Positions 16,771-28,579 of a DNA stretch of 64,000 bases are shown here, one piece after another. Every line of letters begins with the position of its first letter. Position 1 is the stretch's first letter. The notes under the pieces were generated by a model, which had not been told where the DNA came from, searched no databases, and saw only the letters and a program-made list of their open reading frames with translations. Source of the stretch: Bacillus sp. FJAT-29937. GTDB lineage: Bacteria; Bacillota; Bacilli; Bacillales; Cytobacillaceae. The DNA is taken from the NCBI RefSeq assembly GCF_001509555.1, contig NZ_LMAS01000002.1:310001-374000 (forward strand), in the 5' to 3' direction. Position numbers and translations under genes: made by a program.

Positions 16771-16925
16771 CTTATCAAGAGAGGTGGAGGGATGTGCCCG
16801 ATGAAACCCGGCAACCGTCATTTTATGAAATGGTGCCAATTCACACAAAGCAGACTTGCTTTGGAAGATGAGGGGAAGGATAAATTTATTATGCCTTTCT
16901 GCTCATAACAGAAAGGCATTTTCTT
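16771..16925 (+). promoter_or_regulatory. SAM-I (S-box) riboswitch and terminator before metNPQ
   Basis: The conserved core AGAGAGGTGGAGGGA, ACCCGGCAACC and TGGTGCCAATTC is present. P1 is CTTATC (16771-16776) with GATGAG (16867-16872), one pair being G-U, so it is weaker than in the metY copy. The terminator is the perfect stem AATGCCTTTCTG/CAGAAAGGCATT followed by T-rich sequence (16890-16925). Confidence 0.95.
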
Positions 16926-16998
16926 GTTTGAGCATGAATAATTCTCTTTATTCATCTGTTATGATATTGTAAATGGGATTTAGAGAGGGTGAACAATT

Positions 16999-18024
16999 AT
17001 GATCTCAATTAAAAATGCAAAAAAAATATATGCTACTAAGCAGGGCCAAGTCACCGCAGTAGACAACGTTAATTTAGAAATTAACGAAGGAGAAATCTTT
17101 GGTGTCATTGGCTATAGCGGAGCTGGAAAAAGTACATTAATTCGAATGCTAAATGGACTTGAAATTCCATCTAGCGGGAACGTTGTTGTGGCTAATAATA
17201 AAGTTTCACATATAAAAGGCAAGAGCCTAAGAAAAGCTAGACAGGATATCAGCATGATTTTCCAGCATTTCAACCTGCTCTGGTCTAGAACAGTTAGACA
17301 AAATATTGCATTTCCACTCGAAATTGCAGGTGTTGCGAAAGAGGAAAGATTAAAACGCGTAGATGAACTCATTAAGCTAGTTGGTCTTGAAGGAAGAGAG
17401 GATGCCTATCCATCTCAGCTAAGCGGAGGGCAAAAACAGCGTGTCGGCATTGCTAGAGCACTGGCTAACAATCCGAAAGTGTTGTTATGTGATGAAGCTA
17501 CCTCTGCACTTGATCCGGAAACGACCGATTCAATTCTGGAATTATTAGTAGATATTAATGAAAGATTGGGATTAACGATTGTCCTGATTACACATGAAAT
17601 GCATGTGATCCGTAAGATTTGCCATCGAGTTGCAGTGATGGAAAGCGGAAAAATAGTCGAAATTGGCCCAGTTTTAGAAGTATTTAAAAATCCGAAAGAA
17701 CCAATTACAAAACGTTTTCTCCAGCAAGTAACTGAACCGGAGGAAACACATGAGACAATTGAACATCTTCTTGAGAAATATCCTGAAGGTCAAGTCGTTC
17801 AATTAACCTTTATTGGAGATTCTACAGGACAGCCTTTAATCACCGAATTAATTCGGAAATTCGATGTAACTGTGAATATTTTGCAAGGGAAAATTTCACA
17901 TACACAAAATGGTTCGTATGGTACCCTTTTTATCCATTTGGAAGGGACTGAATCAGAGGTTGCAAGTGCCATTGAGTTTATTGGCTTGCAGCAAGTGGGT
18001 GTGGAGGTGATTGCAAATGGCTGA
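16999..18024 (+). CDS. metN: Methionine ABC transporter ATP-binding protein MetN
   Basis: This is the ATPase of the MetNPQ importer for methionine and related sulfur compounds. The 341 residues have Walker A GYSGAGKST (about 39-47), signature LSGGQKQRVG (about 140), Walker B LLCDEAT and a C-terminal NIL (ACT-like) domain (from about 265), the methionine-sensing domain of this family. The ATG at 16999 has GAGAGGGTG upstream. It overlaps metP by 8 bp and is controlled by the S-box leader. Confidence 0.95.
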   Translation: MISIKNAKKIYATKQGQVTAVDNVNLEINEGEIFGVIGYSGAGKSTLIRMLNGLEIPSSGNVVVANNKVSHIKGKSLRKARQDISMIFQHFNLLWSRTVRQNIAFPLEIAGVAKEERLKRVDELIKLVGLEGREDAYPSQLSGGQKQRVGIARALANNPKVLLCDEATSALDPETTDSILELLVDINERLGLTIVLITHEMHVIRKICHRVAVMESGKIVEIGPVLEVFKNPKEPITKRFLQQVTEPEETHETIEHLLEKYPEGQVVQLTFIGDSTGQPLITELIRKFDVTVNILQGKISHTQNGSYGTLFIHLEGTESEVASAIEFIGLQQVGVEVIANG

Positions 18025-18682
18025 ATTTATCGAGATGATTAAATGGGAAAAATTAATCATTGCTACTAAAGAAACTATTTATATGACAAGTATTTCCGTC
18101 CTTGCTACATTTATTATTGGGTTATTACTTGGATTGCTGTTGTTTTTGACAGATAAAGGGAATGTGTGGGAGAATAAGTTTTTCAACACAATCATTGCTG
18201 CGGTAGTAAATGTTTTTAGATCGATTCCTTTTATTATCTTAGTTATCTTATTAATTCCTTTTACAAGATTATTGCTTGGAACTATACTTGGAGCAAACGC
18301 TGCATTGCCAGCACTTATTATAGGAGCAGCTCCTTTTTATGCAAGGATGGTTGAAATTGCATTGAGGGAGATCGATAAAGGTGTCATAGAAGCATCGCAA
18401 TCGATGGGGGCTAGCCATAGTCAAATTATTTTTAAAATACTAATCCCTGAATCTTTACCAGCATTAATATCCGGAATCACAGTTACTGCTATATCATTAG
18501 TAGGCTTTACGGCAATGGCAGGGGTCATTGGTGCAGGTGGTTTAGGTCACTTCGCCTATCTTGAAGGTTTTCAGCGCAATAATTCAGTTGTTACATTAGT
18601 AGCAACGATAGCCATTGTAATAATAGTGTTTATTATCCAATTCATTGGAGATTATTTTACTAAGAAAACAGACAAAAGATGA
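18017..18682 (+). CDS. metP: Methionine ABC transporter permease MetP
   Basis: This is the membrane permease of MetNPQ. The 221 residues carry five or so hydrophobic helices and the permease coupling loop EASQSMGASHSQIIFKILIPES (about 135-156, EAA motif). The ATG at 18017 lies inside the end of metN, with GGAGGTGATT upstream; the in-frame TTG at 18011 overlaps that site. Confidence 0.94.
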   Translation: MAEFIEMIKWEKLIIATKETIYMTSISVLATFIIGLLLGLLLFLTDKGNVWENKFFNTIIAAVVNVFRSIPFIILVILLIPFTRLLLGTILGANAALPALIIGAAPFYARMVEIALREIDKGVIEASQSMGASHSQIIFKILIPESLPALISGITVTAISLVGFTAMAGVIGAGGLGHFAYLEGFQRNNSVVTLVATIAIVIIVFIIQFIGDYFTKKTDKR

Positions 18683-18698
18683 TTAAGGAGAGAAAAAA

Positions 18699-19526
18699 AT
18701 GAAAAAAGTACTTAGTTTTTTAGTTATCGCTTTACTATCAGTTGCTTTAGCAGCTTGCGGCGGTAAGAAAGAAGAGCCTACAACAGAAGGCGGAAATAAG
18801 AAATTAGTAGTTGGTGCTTCCGCCGTTCCACACGCAGAAATTCTAGAAGAAGCAAAACCTTTATTAGCTGAAAAAGGCATTGATTTAGAAATTCGAGTAT
18901 TTACAGATTATATTTTGCCAAATGTGACGTTAAGAGATAAAGAGCTTGATGCGAACTACTTCCAAACACCTGGCTATCTTGCTCTTCAAATGGAAGAAAA
19001 CAAAGATTATGATTTTGTAAGTGTTGGTGAAATTCATCAAGAGCCAATCGGGGTTTATTCGAAGAAATATAAAAGCTTAAAAGATCTTCCAGACGGTGCC
19101 AAAATTATTATGAGTGATTCATTTAGTGACCACGGCCGTATCTTGCCAATTTTTGAAAGAGAAGGCGTTATTAAATTGAAAGAGGGAGTCGGAGCTTCTG
19201 CAAGAGTTGAAGACATTGTTGAAAATCCGAAGAACCTAGATTTCTCTACATTAATTGAAGCGAAATTACTAGCTACTTCGTTTGAAAGCGGAGAAGGAGA
19301 TGCTGTTGTCATCAACACGAACTATGCGCTTGAAGGCGATGTGAATATTAAAGAAGATGGGGTAGCATTCGAAGGCAGTGATGTTGTTCCTGCAAACTTA
19401 GTCGTTGTTCGTTCTGAGGACAAAGACCGCGAAGAAATTAAAGCATTAGTAGAAGTACTTAAGTCAAAAGAAATCCAAGACTTTATTCAAGAGAAATACC
19501 AAGGTGCCGTAACTTCAGTTCAATAA
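18699..19526 (+). CDS. metQ: Methionine-binding lipoprotein MetQ
   Basis: This is the substrate-binding lipoprotein of MetNPQ. The 275-residue product has a signal peptide with lipobox ALAAC (Cys at about 20), then the NlpA fold with VGASAVPHAEILE and DANYFQTPGYL, both typical for methionine binders. RBS AAGGAGAG precedes the ATG by 8 bp. It is the last gene of the operon and is followed by a strong terminator. Confidence 0.95.
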   Translation: MKKVLSFLVIALLSVALAACGGKKEEPTTEGGNKKLVVGASAVPHAEILEEAKPLLAEKGIDLEIRVFTDYILPNVTLRDKELDANYFQTPGYLALQMEENKDYDFVSVGEIHQEPIGVYSKKYKSLKDLPDGAKIIMSDSFSDHGRILPIFEREGVIKLKEGVGASARVEDIVENPKNLDFSTLIEAKLLATSFESGEGDAVVINTNYALEGDVNIKEDGVAFEGSDVVPANLVVVRSEDKDREEIKALVEVLKSKEIQDFIQEKYQGAVTSVQ

Positions 19527-19535
19527 TACGCGCCC

Positions 19536-19566
19536 AAAAAGCAGACACAAGTTGTCTGCTTTTTTT
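19536..19566 (+). terminator. Terminator of metNPQ
   Basis: AAAAGCAGACA pairs with TGTCTGCTTTT around a short loop, followed by more T. Confidence 0.92.
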
Positions 19567-19723
19567 CGTGTCTATCATAATAAAAATAATGATATTTTGA
19601 GCATGATATGAATGTAAGCGTTTAAATGGCGAATTTTAAGTTCTCTGCAAAAAAAATCGTTTTATATCGACATTGTCATTGAAAAGTTGTGGATGTAAAA
19701 TTTCTATATGAATTTAAATTGCT

Positions 19724-19930
19724 TTGTCGAAAGGATTGGTTTTTATTAACCAGCTGCACTTAAATTATACGCACGGTATGGAGAAAGCAATGCGTGGAGC
19801 CCATGGTGTCGGATATGCATTGTATAGCCAAAAACACGATGTACGACTGAAGGTTGAAAAAAAGCGACAAGAAGAATATATAAAAAGCCAGCGAATGCTT
19901 GCAGATTTCGAAAGAAAGATTCATTCATAA
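19724..19930 (+). CDS. Possible small hypothetical protein
   Basis: An open frame of up to 68 codons from a TTG at 19724; an ATG at 19778 would give 50 residues. The product is basic, with a C-terminal predicted helix rich in Lys, Arg and Glu (VEKKRQEEYIKSQRML). Neither start has a good ribosome site, and I do not recognise the family. In favour: it lies between two terminators (19536-19566 and 19951-19994), so something is transcribed here. The rest of this 690-bp gap up to sufC holds no other convincing gene. Confidence 0.35.
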   Translation: MSKGLVFINQLHLNYTHGMEKAMRGAHGVGYALYSQKHDVRLKVEKKRQEEYIKSQRMLADFERKIHS

Positions 19931-19950
19931 AATCAAACATATATTAATGA

Positions 19951-19994
19951 AGAAAAAGGGGATTAAGTATTCAATACTAATTCTCTTTTTTTTT
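19951..19994 (+). terminator. Imperfect terminator after the 19.7-kb small ORF
   Basis: AAAGGGGATTAAGTATT pairs imperfectly with AATACTAATTCTCTTTT, followed by T's. It suggests a short transcription unit upstream. Confidence 0.55.
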
Positions 19995-20149
19995 TGCAAT
20001 AAGTGCGAAAAAGCATGGCAATTTCATTTATACATGAACATAATGGATAAGGGTAACATTAAAAGATGGAATCTAAAAAAGTAATTCGTTCACCCTGAAA
20101 AATGGTACTATGTTTACAATACAATCGTAGTGTTAACTTATCGAAAGAG

Positions 20150-20176
20150 TTGCTAATACTTTTCATTTGTTATAAG
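20150..20176 (+). promoter_or_regulatory. Candidate promoter of the suf operon
   Basis: TTGCTA at 20150-20155 and TATAAG at 20171-20176 are spaced by 15 bp, tighter than ideal. Downstream are two direct repeats of ATGAGAAT (20183-20190 and 20194-20201), which may bind a regulator; they do not form a Fur box. The leader to sufC is about 80 nt. Confidence 0.35.
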
Positions 20177-20260
20177 ATTGTAATGAGAATAAAATGAGAA
20201 TAGAGGGTTGCGGCGCTTCGTCGTAAGATAAAATCTTCTTTTATTGATGGAGGTATAGTA

Positions 20261-21046
20261 ATGGCAGGTTCTAAATTAACAATTAATGATCTTCATGTTG
20301 AAATTGAAGGCAAAGAAATATTAAAAGGTGTAAATCTTGAAATCAAGGGCGGGGAAATCCATGCCATCATGGGACCTAACGGAACAGGGAAATCTACACT
20401 TTCCTCTGCAATCATGGGTCATCCAAAATATGAAGTAACAAAAGGAAGCGTTACTTTAGATGATGAAGATGTTCTTGAGATGGAAGTTGATGAGCGTGCG
20501 CGTGCAGGCCTATTCTTAGCTATGCAATATCCTAGTGAAATTAATGGTGTGACAAATGCAGACTTTTTGCGTTCAGCTATTAATAGCCGTCAAGATGAAG
20601 GAAATGAAATTTCATTAATGAAGTTTATCCGTAAAATGGACAGCCAAATGGAATTCCTTGAAATGGATCCGGATATGGCACAGCGTTACCTAAATGAAGG
20701 TTTCTCTGGCGGAGAGAAGAAGCGTAATGAAATTCTTCAGCTAATGATGCTTGAGCCTAAGATTGCTATCTTAGACGAGATCGATTCAGGTCTTGATATT
20801 GACGCATTAAAGGTTGTTTCTAATGGAATCAATCAAATGCGCGGAGAAAATTTCGGCTGCTTAATTATTACACACTACCAACGTCTTCTGAACTACATCA
20901 CTCCAGACCATGTCCATGTTATGATGCAAGGACGCATCGTAAAATCAGGCGGTCCTGAGCTAGCACAGCGCCTTGAGGCAGAAGGATATGACTGGATTAA
21001 GCAAGAGCTAGGTATTGAAGATGAAACGGTTGGCCAAGAAGCGTAA
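20261..21046 (+). CDS. sufC: Fe-S cluster assembly ATPase SufC
   Basis: This is the ATPase of the SufBCD scaffold that builds Fe-S clusters in the cytoplasm. The 261 residues show Walker A GPNGTGKST (about 37-45), signature FSGGEKKRNE (about 148-157) and Walker B AILDEIDSGLD. The ATG follows GGAGGTATAGTA. It opens the operon sufC-sufD-sufS-sufU-sufB, the standard Bacillus order. Confidence 0.96.
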   Translation: MAGSKLTINDLHVEIEGKEILKGVNLEIKGGEIHAIMGPNGTGKSTLSSAIMGHPKYEVTKGSVTLDDEDVLEMEVDERARAGLFLAMQYPSEINGVTNADFLRSAINSRQDEGNEISLMKFIRKMDSQMEFLEMDPDMAQRYLNEGFSGGEKKRNEILQLMMLEPKIAILDEIDSGLDIDALKVVSNGINQMRGENFGCLIITHYQRLLNYITPDHVHVMMQGRIVKSGGPELAQRLEAEGYDWIKQELGIEDETVGQEA

Positions 21047-21064
21047 TTGTTAGGAGGATCCTTT

Positions 21065-24019
<2,955 letters not shown>

Positions 24020-24057
24020 CGAATAATTTAATGCTGTCTTGGGCTTAAAATATTTTT

Positions 24058-24085
24058 GCAATAGGGGAATGATCTCTCCTATTGC
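24058..24085 (+). promoter_or_regulatory. Hairpin between sufU and sufB
   Basis: GCAATAGG pairs perfectly with CCTATTGC over a 12-nt loop in the 87-bp gap between sufU and sufB, without a T run. It is more likely an mRNA processing or stability structure than a terminator, and it may set the amount of sufB relative to the upstream genes. Confidence 0.6.
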
Positions 24086-24106
24086 AACGAATGGAGGAAT
24101 ACGACG

Positions 24107-25504
24107 ATGGCAAAAAAGATGCCAGAAATCGGCGATTATAAATATGGTTTTGCCGACAAAGACGTTTCCATTTTCCGATCAAAACGCGGACTGACAAAAG
24201 AAATTGTTGAAGAAATTTCGAAGATGAAGGAAGAGCCACAATGGATGCTTGACTTCCGTTTGAAATCTTTAGAGCATTTCTACAGCATGCCAATGCCGCA
24301 GTGGGGCGGAGATTTAGCGTCATTAAACTTTGATGAAATTACGTATTATGTAAAACCATCTGAGAAAACTGAGCGTTCTTGGGATGAAGTTCCTGAAGAA
24401 ATCAAGCAAACGTTTGATAAGCTTGGAATTCCAGAAGCGGAACAAAAGTATTTAGCAGGGGTTTCTGCTCAATACGAATCAGAGGTTGTTTACCATAACA
24501 TGCAGGAAGATCTTGTAGCACAAGGAATCGTATTTAAAGATACAGATTCTGCTTTACGTGAAAATGAAGACATTTTCCGTGAGCATTGGGCGAAGGTTAT
24601 TCCTCCAACAGACAATAAGTTTGCTGCCCTGAACTCAGCTGTTTGGTCTGGCGGATCTTTCATCTACGTTCCAAAAGGAATTAAGGTTGAAACGCCATTA
24701 CAGGCTTATTTCCGTATCAACTCTGAAAACATGGGTCAGTTTGAGCGTACACTAATCATTGTTGATGAAGGCGCACATGTTCACTATGTAGAGGGTTGTA
24801 CAGCTCCTGTTTATACAACAAATTCACTTCACAGTGCTGTTGTAGAAATCATCATTAAGAAGGATGCGTATTGCCGCTATACAACAATCCAGAACTGGGC
24901 AAACAACGTTTATAACCTTGTAACAAAGCGTGCTGTTTGTGAAGCGAATGCTACAATGGAGTGGATCGACGGAAACATCGGTTCCAAATTAACGATGAAA
25001 TACCCAGCTGTTATTTTAAAAGGAGAAGGCGCTCGCGGTATGACTCTTTCCATCGCATTAGCAGGTAAAGGTCAGCACCAGGATGCAGGGGCAAAAATGA
25101 TTCACCTTGCACCAAATACTTCTTCAACGATCGTATCGAAATCAATTTCTAAGCAAGGCGGTAAAGTAACATACCGCGGAATCGTTCAATTCGGCCGTAA
25201 AGCAGATGGTGCACGTGCGAATATCGAGTGTGATACGTTAATTATGGATAATCAATCAACTTCTGATACGATCCCATACAACGAAATCATGAACGATAAC
25301 ATCTCTTTAGAGCACGAAGCGAAGGTGTCTAAAGTTTCTGAAGAGCAATTATTCTACCTCATGAGCCGCGGCATTTCCGAGGAAGAAGCAACTGAAATGA
25401 TCGTAATGGGCTTCATCGAGCCATTTACGAAAGAACTTCCAATGGAATATGCAGTTGAGATGAACCGCTTGATTAAGTTCGAGATGGAAGGTTCAATCGG
25501 CTAA
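24107..25504 (+). CDS. sufB: Fe-S cluster assembly protein SufB
   Basis: SufB is the scaffold subunit on which the cluster forms. The 465 residues match the usual length; the family ends with [25 protein letters not shown], and the core has HYVEGCTAP and the conserved RMTLSIA-type block. The ATG has GGAGGAATACGACG upstream. It closes the operon and is followed by a strong terminator. Confidence 0.96.
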   Translation: MAKKMPEIGDYKYGFADKDVSIFRSKRGLTKEIVEEISKMKEEPQWMLDFRLKSLEHFYSMPMPQWGGDLASLNFDEITYYVKPSEKTERSWDEVPEEIKQTFDKLGIPEAEQKYLAGVSAQYESEVVYHNMQEDLVAQGIVFKDTDSALRENEDIFREHWAKVIPPTDNKFAALNSAVWSGGSFIYVPKGIKVETPLQAYFRINSENMGQFERTLIIVDEGAHVHYVEGCTAPVYTTNSLHSAVVEIIIKKDAYCRYTTIQNWANNVYNLVTKRAVCEANATMEWIDGNIGSKLTMKYPAVILKGEGARGMTLSIALAGKGQHQDAGAKMIHLAPNTSSTIVSKSISKQGGKVTYRGIVQFGRKADGARANIECDTLIMDNQSTSDTIPYNEIMNDNISLEHEAKVSKVSEEQLFYLMSRGISEEEATEMIVMGFIEPFTKELPMEYAVEMNRLIKFEMEGSIG

Positions 25505-25512
25505 TATAATAC

Positions 25513-25549
25513 GAAAATCCGCTTGCCATCATTGGCGGCGGATTTTTTC
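25513..25549 (+). terminator. Terminator of the suf operon
   Basis: AAAATCCGC pairs with GCGGATTTT over a loop, followed by TTT. It lies about 10 bp after sufB. Confidence 0.88.
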
Positions 25550-25602
25550 TGATTAACATGTTCATAAGCGTGAAAACACGAAATCGTTTCAATAAACCTT
25601 CT

Positions 25603-25722
25603 AAATGCACGCTAAACTTGAAATATGCACGTTAAATTTGGTATATGCACGATAATCTGGTTATATGCACGATAATCCCGATATATGCACGATAATCAAA
25701 TTATATGCACGAAAACAGTATA
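25603..25722. repeat. Six-unit 20-bp tandem array
   Basis: ATGCAC recurs exactly every 20 bp at 25605, 25625, 25645, 25665, 25685 and 25705. The central units read ATATGCACGATAATC plus 5 variable bases; the outer units are more diverged. The array fills the gap between sufB and the yunF start. The period is too short for CRISPR, and no frame is open. A minisatellite or binding-site cluster is likely. Confidence 0.85.
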
Positions 25723-25771
25723 GCACAAACATTTATAAAGTATGCTAATAAGTTCACAAGGAGGTGCCTCT

Positions 25772-26617
25772 ATGATTCTAATCGGTGTAACAGGATGGGG
25801 AGATCATGATAGCTTATATACTCAAAATATTTCTCCAAGAGATAAATTAAAGGAATATAGCGGATATTTTCCTACAGTAGAGGTGGACGCATCATTCTAT
25901 GCCGTCCAGCCGAAGAGAAATTCGGAGAGATGGGTGAAAAACACTCCTGAATCCTTTCAATTTATCGTAAAAGCCTACCAAGGTATGACTGGTCACGAAA
26001 GAGGGGAAATTCCTTTTCAAGATAAGGATGAAATGTTTACAGCTTTTAAAGACTCTTTGCAGCCTTATATAGAAGGAAATAAATTAGCGATGGTCCTTTT
26101 TCAATTTCCGCCTTGGTTTGACTGTAAGAAGCCGAATGTAGATTATTTGCGCTGGTGTAAGGAAAAGATGGGGGATCTTCCTTGTGCGCTGGAATTCAGG
26201 CACCAATCATGGTTTAAACCCGAGTACAAGGAAAAGACTATTCAATTTATGAAAGAAGAAAATTGGATCCATTCTATTTGTGATGAACCTCAGGCTGGAT
26301 CGGGCTCCGTACCAACTGTGTTAGAAACGGCTAATAATGAAAAAGTGCTTATTCGCTTTCATGGCAGGAATGTACACGGCTGGCAAAAGAAAACCGCTGA
26401 TAACTGGCGGGAAGTCAGATACTTATATCGCTATAACAATCAAGAGCTTTCTGAATGGGTCAAACACATTAAGAAATTGAAAAAAGGATGCCAAACGGTA
26501 TATATCGTTTTTAACAATAATTCTGGCGGAGACGCAGCCGATAATGCCTTACAGCTAATTGATTTATTGAATATAGAATACAATGACTTAGCCCCAAGGC
26601 AATTAAATCTTTTTTAA
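25772..26617 (+). CDS. yunF: DUF72 family protein YunF
   Basis: A 281-residue cytoplasmic protein of the DUF72 family, a TIM-barrel-like fold of unknown activity. The N terminus IGVTGWGDHDSLY, then the block VDASFYAVQP (about 39-48), QFPPWF and FNNNSGGDAADNAL near the C terminus are the usual family blocks. The ATG at 25772 follows AAGGAGGTGCC; the in-frame ATG at 25742 has no ribosome site. It sits between the suf operon and yunC, matching the B. subtilis yun region. Confidence 0.86.
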   Translation: MILIGVTGWGDHDSLYTQNISPRDKLKEYSGYFPTVEVDASFYAVQPKRNSERWVKNTPESFQFIVKAYQGMTGHERGEIPFQDKDEMFTAFKDSLQPYIEGNKLAMVLFQFPPWFDCKKPNVDYLRWCKEKMGDLPCALEFRHQSWFKPEYKEKTIQFMKEENWIHSICDEPQAGSGSVPTVLETANNEKVLIRFHGRNVHGWQKKTADNWREVRYLYRYNNQELSEWVKHIKKLKKGCQTVYIVFNNNSGGDAADNALQLIDLLNIEYNDLAPRQLNLF

Positions 26618-26723
26618 ACTGACTGCGATGTAAAATATTCCACAAACTAGTCTACTCATAAATACACGCTTTCCCTTAGCTGTGCATACTTTGTTATGGG
26701 AAGGGAAAGGAGTGTTTATTTCA

Positions 26724-27026
26724 TTGATTGATTTAAAGCCGATAGACATTCAGGGACACTCATTTCTATGTGTCTCTGTGCAATTGCCCAAAACAAATTT
26801 ACTTGTTGTGACAAACGATAAAGGATATATTATGTGCGGTGCTCTAGATGTCGCATTATTAAATGAGAAGCTTAAAGACCGGAAAGTCATTGCAGGAAGA
26901 GCGGTGGGTGTGAAAACGATCGATCAGCTTCTTAATGCTCCACTTGAATCAGTCACATATGAAGCCGAGGCTTTGGGCATCCATAAAGGGATGGTTGGAA
27001 GAGAGGCGCTATTGAAGATGATTTAG
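26724..27026 (+). CDS. yunC: DUF1805 family protein YunC
   Basis: A 100-residue cytoplasmic protein with the DUF1805 core YIMCGALDVALLNEKL and GRAVGVKTIDQLL. I take TTG at 26724 as the start because the YunC family begins MI-x-L-x-PI, which this gives (MIDLKPI), and AAAGGAG lies 11 bp upstream; the frame is open from 26682 without support. The function is not known. The gene has its own terminator and is oriented with yunF. Confidence 0.82.
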   Translation: MIDLKPIDIQGHSFLCVSVQLPKTNLLVVTNDKGYIMCGALDVALLNEKLKDRKVIAGRAVGVKTIDQLLNAPLESVTYEAEALGIHKGMVGREALLKMI

Positions 27027-27053
27027 GCATCCTGTTGAAGGTGCCTCTTTTTT
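27025..27053 (+). terminator. Terminator after yunC
   Basis: The stem AGGCA/TGCCT overlaps the yunC stop codon and is followed by CTTTTTT. Confidence 0.7.
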
Positions 27054-27230
27054 ATGTCTAATTTATAACTCTTATCCCATCTTTTTATAAAAAAACAGGA
27101 CCTTTGTAGGTTGAAATATTCGGCCTCAAAAGGTTAATGTAGAAATAATAGGAAAAATGTCGCAATAAGTAGAAAAATATTCTAATTTTTCATGCAGATA
27201 ATGGAACTTCACAATGAAAAGGTGTATTTC

Positions 27231-28319
27231 ATGAGATTAGTTACAACAACTTCAATCGAGGCCGGTGCAGTCCTTGCAAAACCTATTTACAATGAAAAGG
27301 GTCAAGTGTTATTAAATGAAGGAATAACATTAAAAGAATCATTGATTCGGCGCCTTAAGGATTTAGGCATTAGTTATATTTTTATAAAAGAAGACGGAAC
27401 AGAAGATATAGAGTATTACGGAAGCATATCAGATACTAAGCGTCTGGAAGCTATTCAAACGATCAGCAGCACGTTTCAGGAAATTCAAAGTGTCTCGAAT
27501 CTTACTGGTTCCTTTGTTGTTGATAAGGCTTCAAAGCGATTATCTGACATCATCCGCAGTCTTTTAACAGAAATAAAGGAGAAAAAGGAATTACTAAATC
27601 TTCTTTCAGATGCATTTACACATGATAATTATATATTTATTCATTCACTAAATGTCACTCTTTATTCCTTAGCGATTGGAATGGAATTAAAGCTAACGGC
27701 TAAAGAGCTTGAAATATTAGGCCTTGGGGCAATTTACCATGATATTGGAAAGCTCAAGGTCCCGTTAGAAATCCTCTTAAAACCTGAAAAGCTAACGGAT
27801 CATGAGTTTGAAGCTATAAAAAAGCACGCGGAGGATGGATTTGAAATTTTAAGAAAGGTACATACCATCCCTCTTTTAGTGGCTCATTGCGCCTATCAGC
27901 ATCATGAAAGAATGAACGGGTCAGGCTATCCAAGAGGATTGCTAGGACCGGATATTCATTATTTCGGAAAAATAATTGCTGTGGCAGATGTGTTTGATGC
28001 AGTTACCTCTAATCGAGTTTATAGAAAAGCGATGCTCCCAAGTGAAGCGCTCGAAATCCTTTATGCTGGTTCGGGAGCATTATTTGATCAAAAGGTGATT
28101 GAAGCCTTTCGCTTAGCGGTTGCTATTTATCCAGTTGGTTTGTCGGTCGTTCTTAATGATGGACGAAAAGGAATTGTTTGCGGACAAAATACGGGATTGG
28201 GTGACCGCCCAATTATTAGAGTCATGGAGTATCATGGTGAAAAAGTAACTCCTTATGAGATTGATTTAAAGCAGGAGCTGAACGTCATTATTATTAGCTG
28301 TGATACCACTTTTAATTGA
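27231..28319 (+). CDS. HD-GYP domain phosphodiesterase
   Basis: HD-GYP enzymes hydrolyse cyclic di-GMP or other cyclic dinucleotides, or only bind them. The 362 residues have an N-terminal DUF3391-like part, then the HD motif YHDIGK (about 169-174), VPLEILLKPEKLT, HHERMNGSGYPRGL (GYP motif; ERMNGSGYP instead of E-x-x-DG-x-GYP) and VADVFDAVTSNRVYRKAM. The ATG at 27231 follows AAAGGTG; an ATG at 27192 is in frame but has no ribosome site. The metal-binding His and Asp residues appear intact, so activity is possible. Not obviously linked to its neighbours. Confidence 0.88.
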   Translation: MRLVTTTSIEAGAVLAKPIYNEKGQVLLNEGITLKESLIRRLKDLGISYIFIKEDGTEDIEYYGSISDTKRLEAIQTISSTFQEIQSVSNLTGSFVVDKASKRLSDIIRSLLTEIKEKKELLNLLSDAFTHDNYIFIHSLNVTLYSLAIGMELKLTAKELEILGLGAIYHDIGKLKVPLEILLKPEKLTDHEFEAIKKHAEDGFEILRKVHTIPLLVAHCAYQHHERMNGSGYPRGLLGPDIHYFGKIIAVADVFDAVTSNRVYRKAMLPSEALEILYAGSGALFDQKVIEAFRLAVAIYPVGLSVVLNDGRKGIVCGQNTGLGDRPIIRVMEYHGEKVTPYEIDLKQELNVIIISCDTTFN

Positions 28320-28389
28320 TCAACTTAAAACAAAGGTTTTATTTGTAGTTGAAGAAAAAACTTGAGCTGTAAATTGAATAATATTTATT

Positions 28390-28422
28390 AAGACCTTTTC
28401 TAATATAGAAGGGTCTTTTTTG
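28390..28422 (+). terminator. Terminator after the HD-GYP gene
   Basis: AAGACC pairs with GGTCTT across TTTTCTAATATAGAAG, followed by TTTT. Confidence 0.78.
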
Positions 28423-28531
28423 GCTATAGAAATTTAACGCTTCAGTACCATATTTATAGTAAAAAGTACTATAAAATCAACAAATTTACGAAACTATTTT
28501 AAAAAAGTGATACTATTGGGAAAATATTGTT

Positions 28532-28560
28532 TTGACAGACTAATTGAAAAATAATATACT
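28532..28560 (+). promoter_or_regulatory. Sigma-A promoter of the liv operon
   Basis: TTGACA at 28532-28537 is a perfect -35 and TATACT at 28555-28560 a near-perfect -10 with 17-bp spacing. The leader to livK is about 180 nt. The inverted repeat TATAGTA/TACTATA at 28455-28473 upstream may be an operator. Confidence 0.8.
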
Positions 28561-28579
28561 ATCAATATATTAAACAAAT

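Noticed and set aside
20183..20201. Fur box before sufC
   Set aside because: The two ATGAGAAT motifs are direct repeats, not the inverted 7-1-7 Fur pattern.
25603..25722. CRISPR array
   Set aside because: The period is 20 bp with only about 15 bp conserved and 5 bp variable, far too short for repeat plus spacer, and no cas gene is present.
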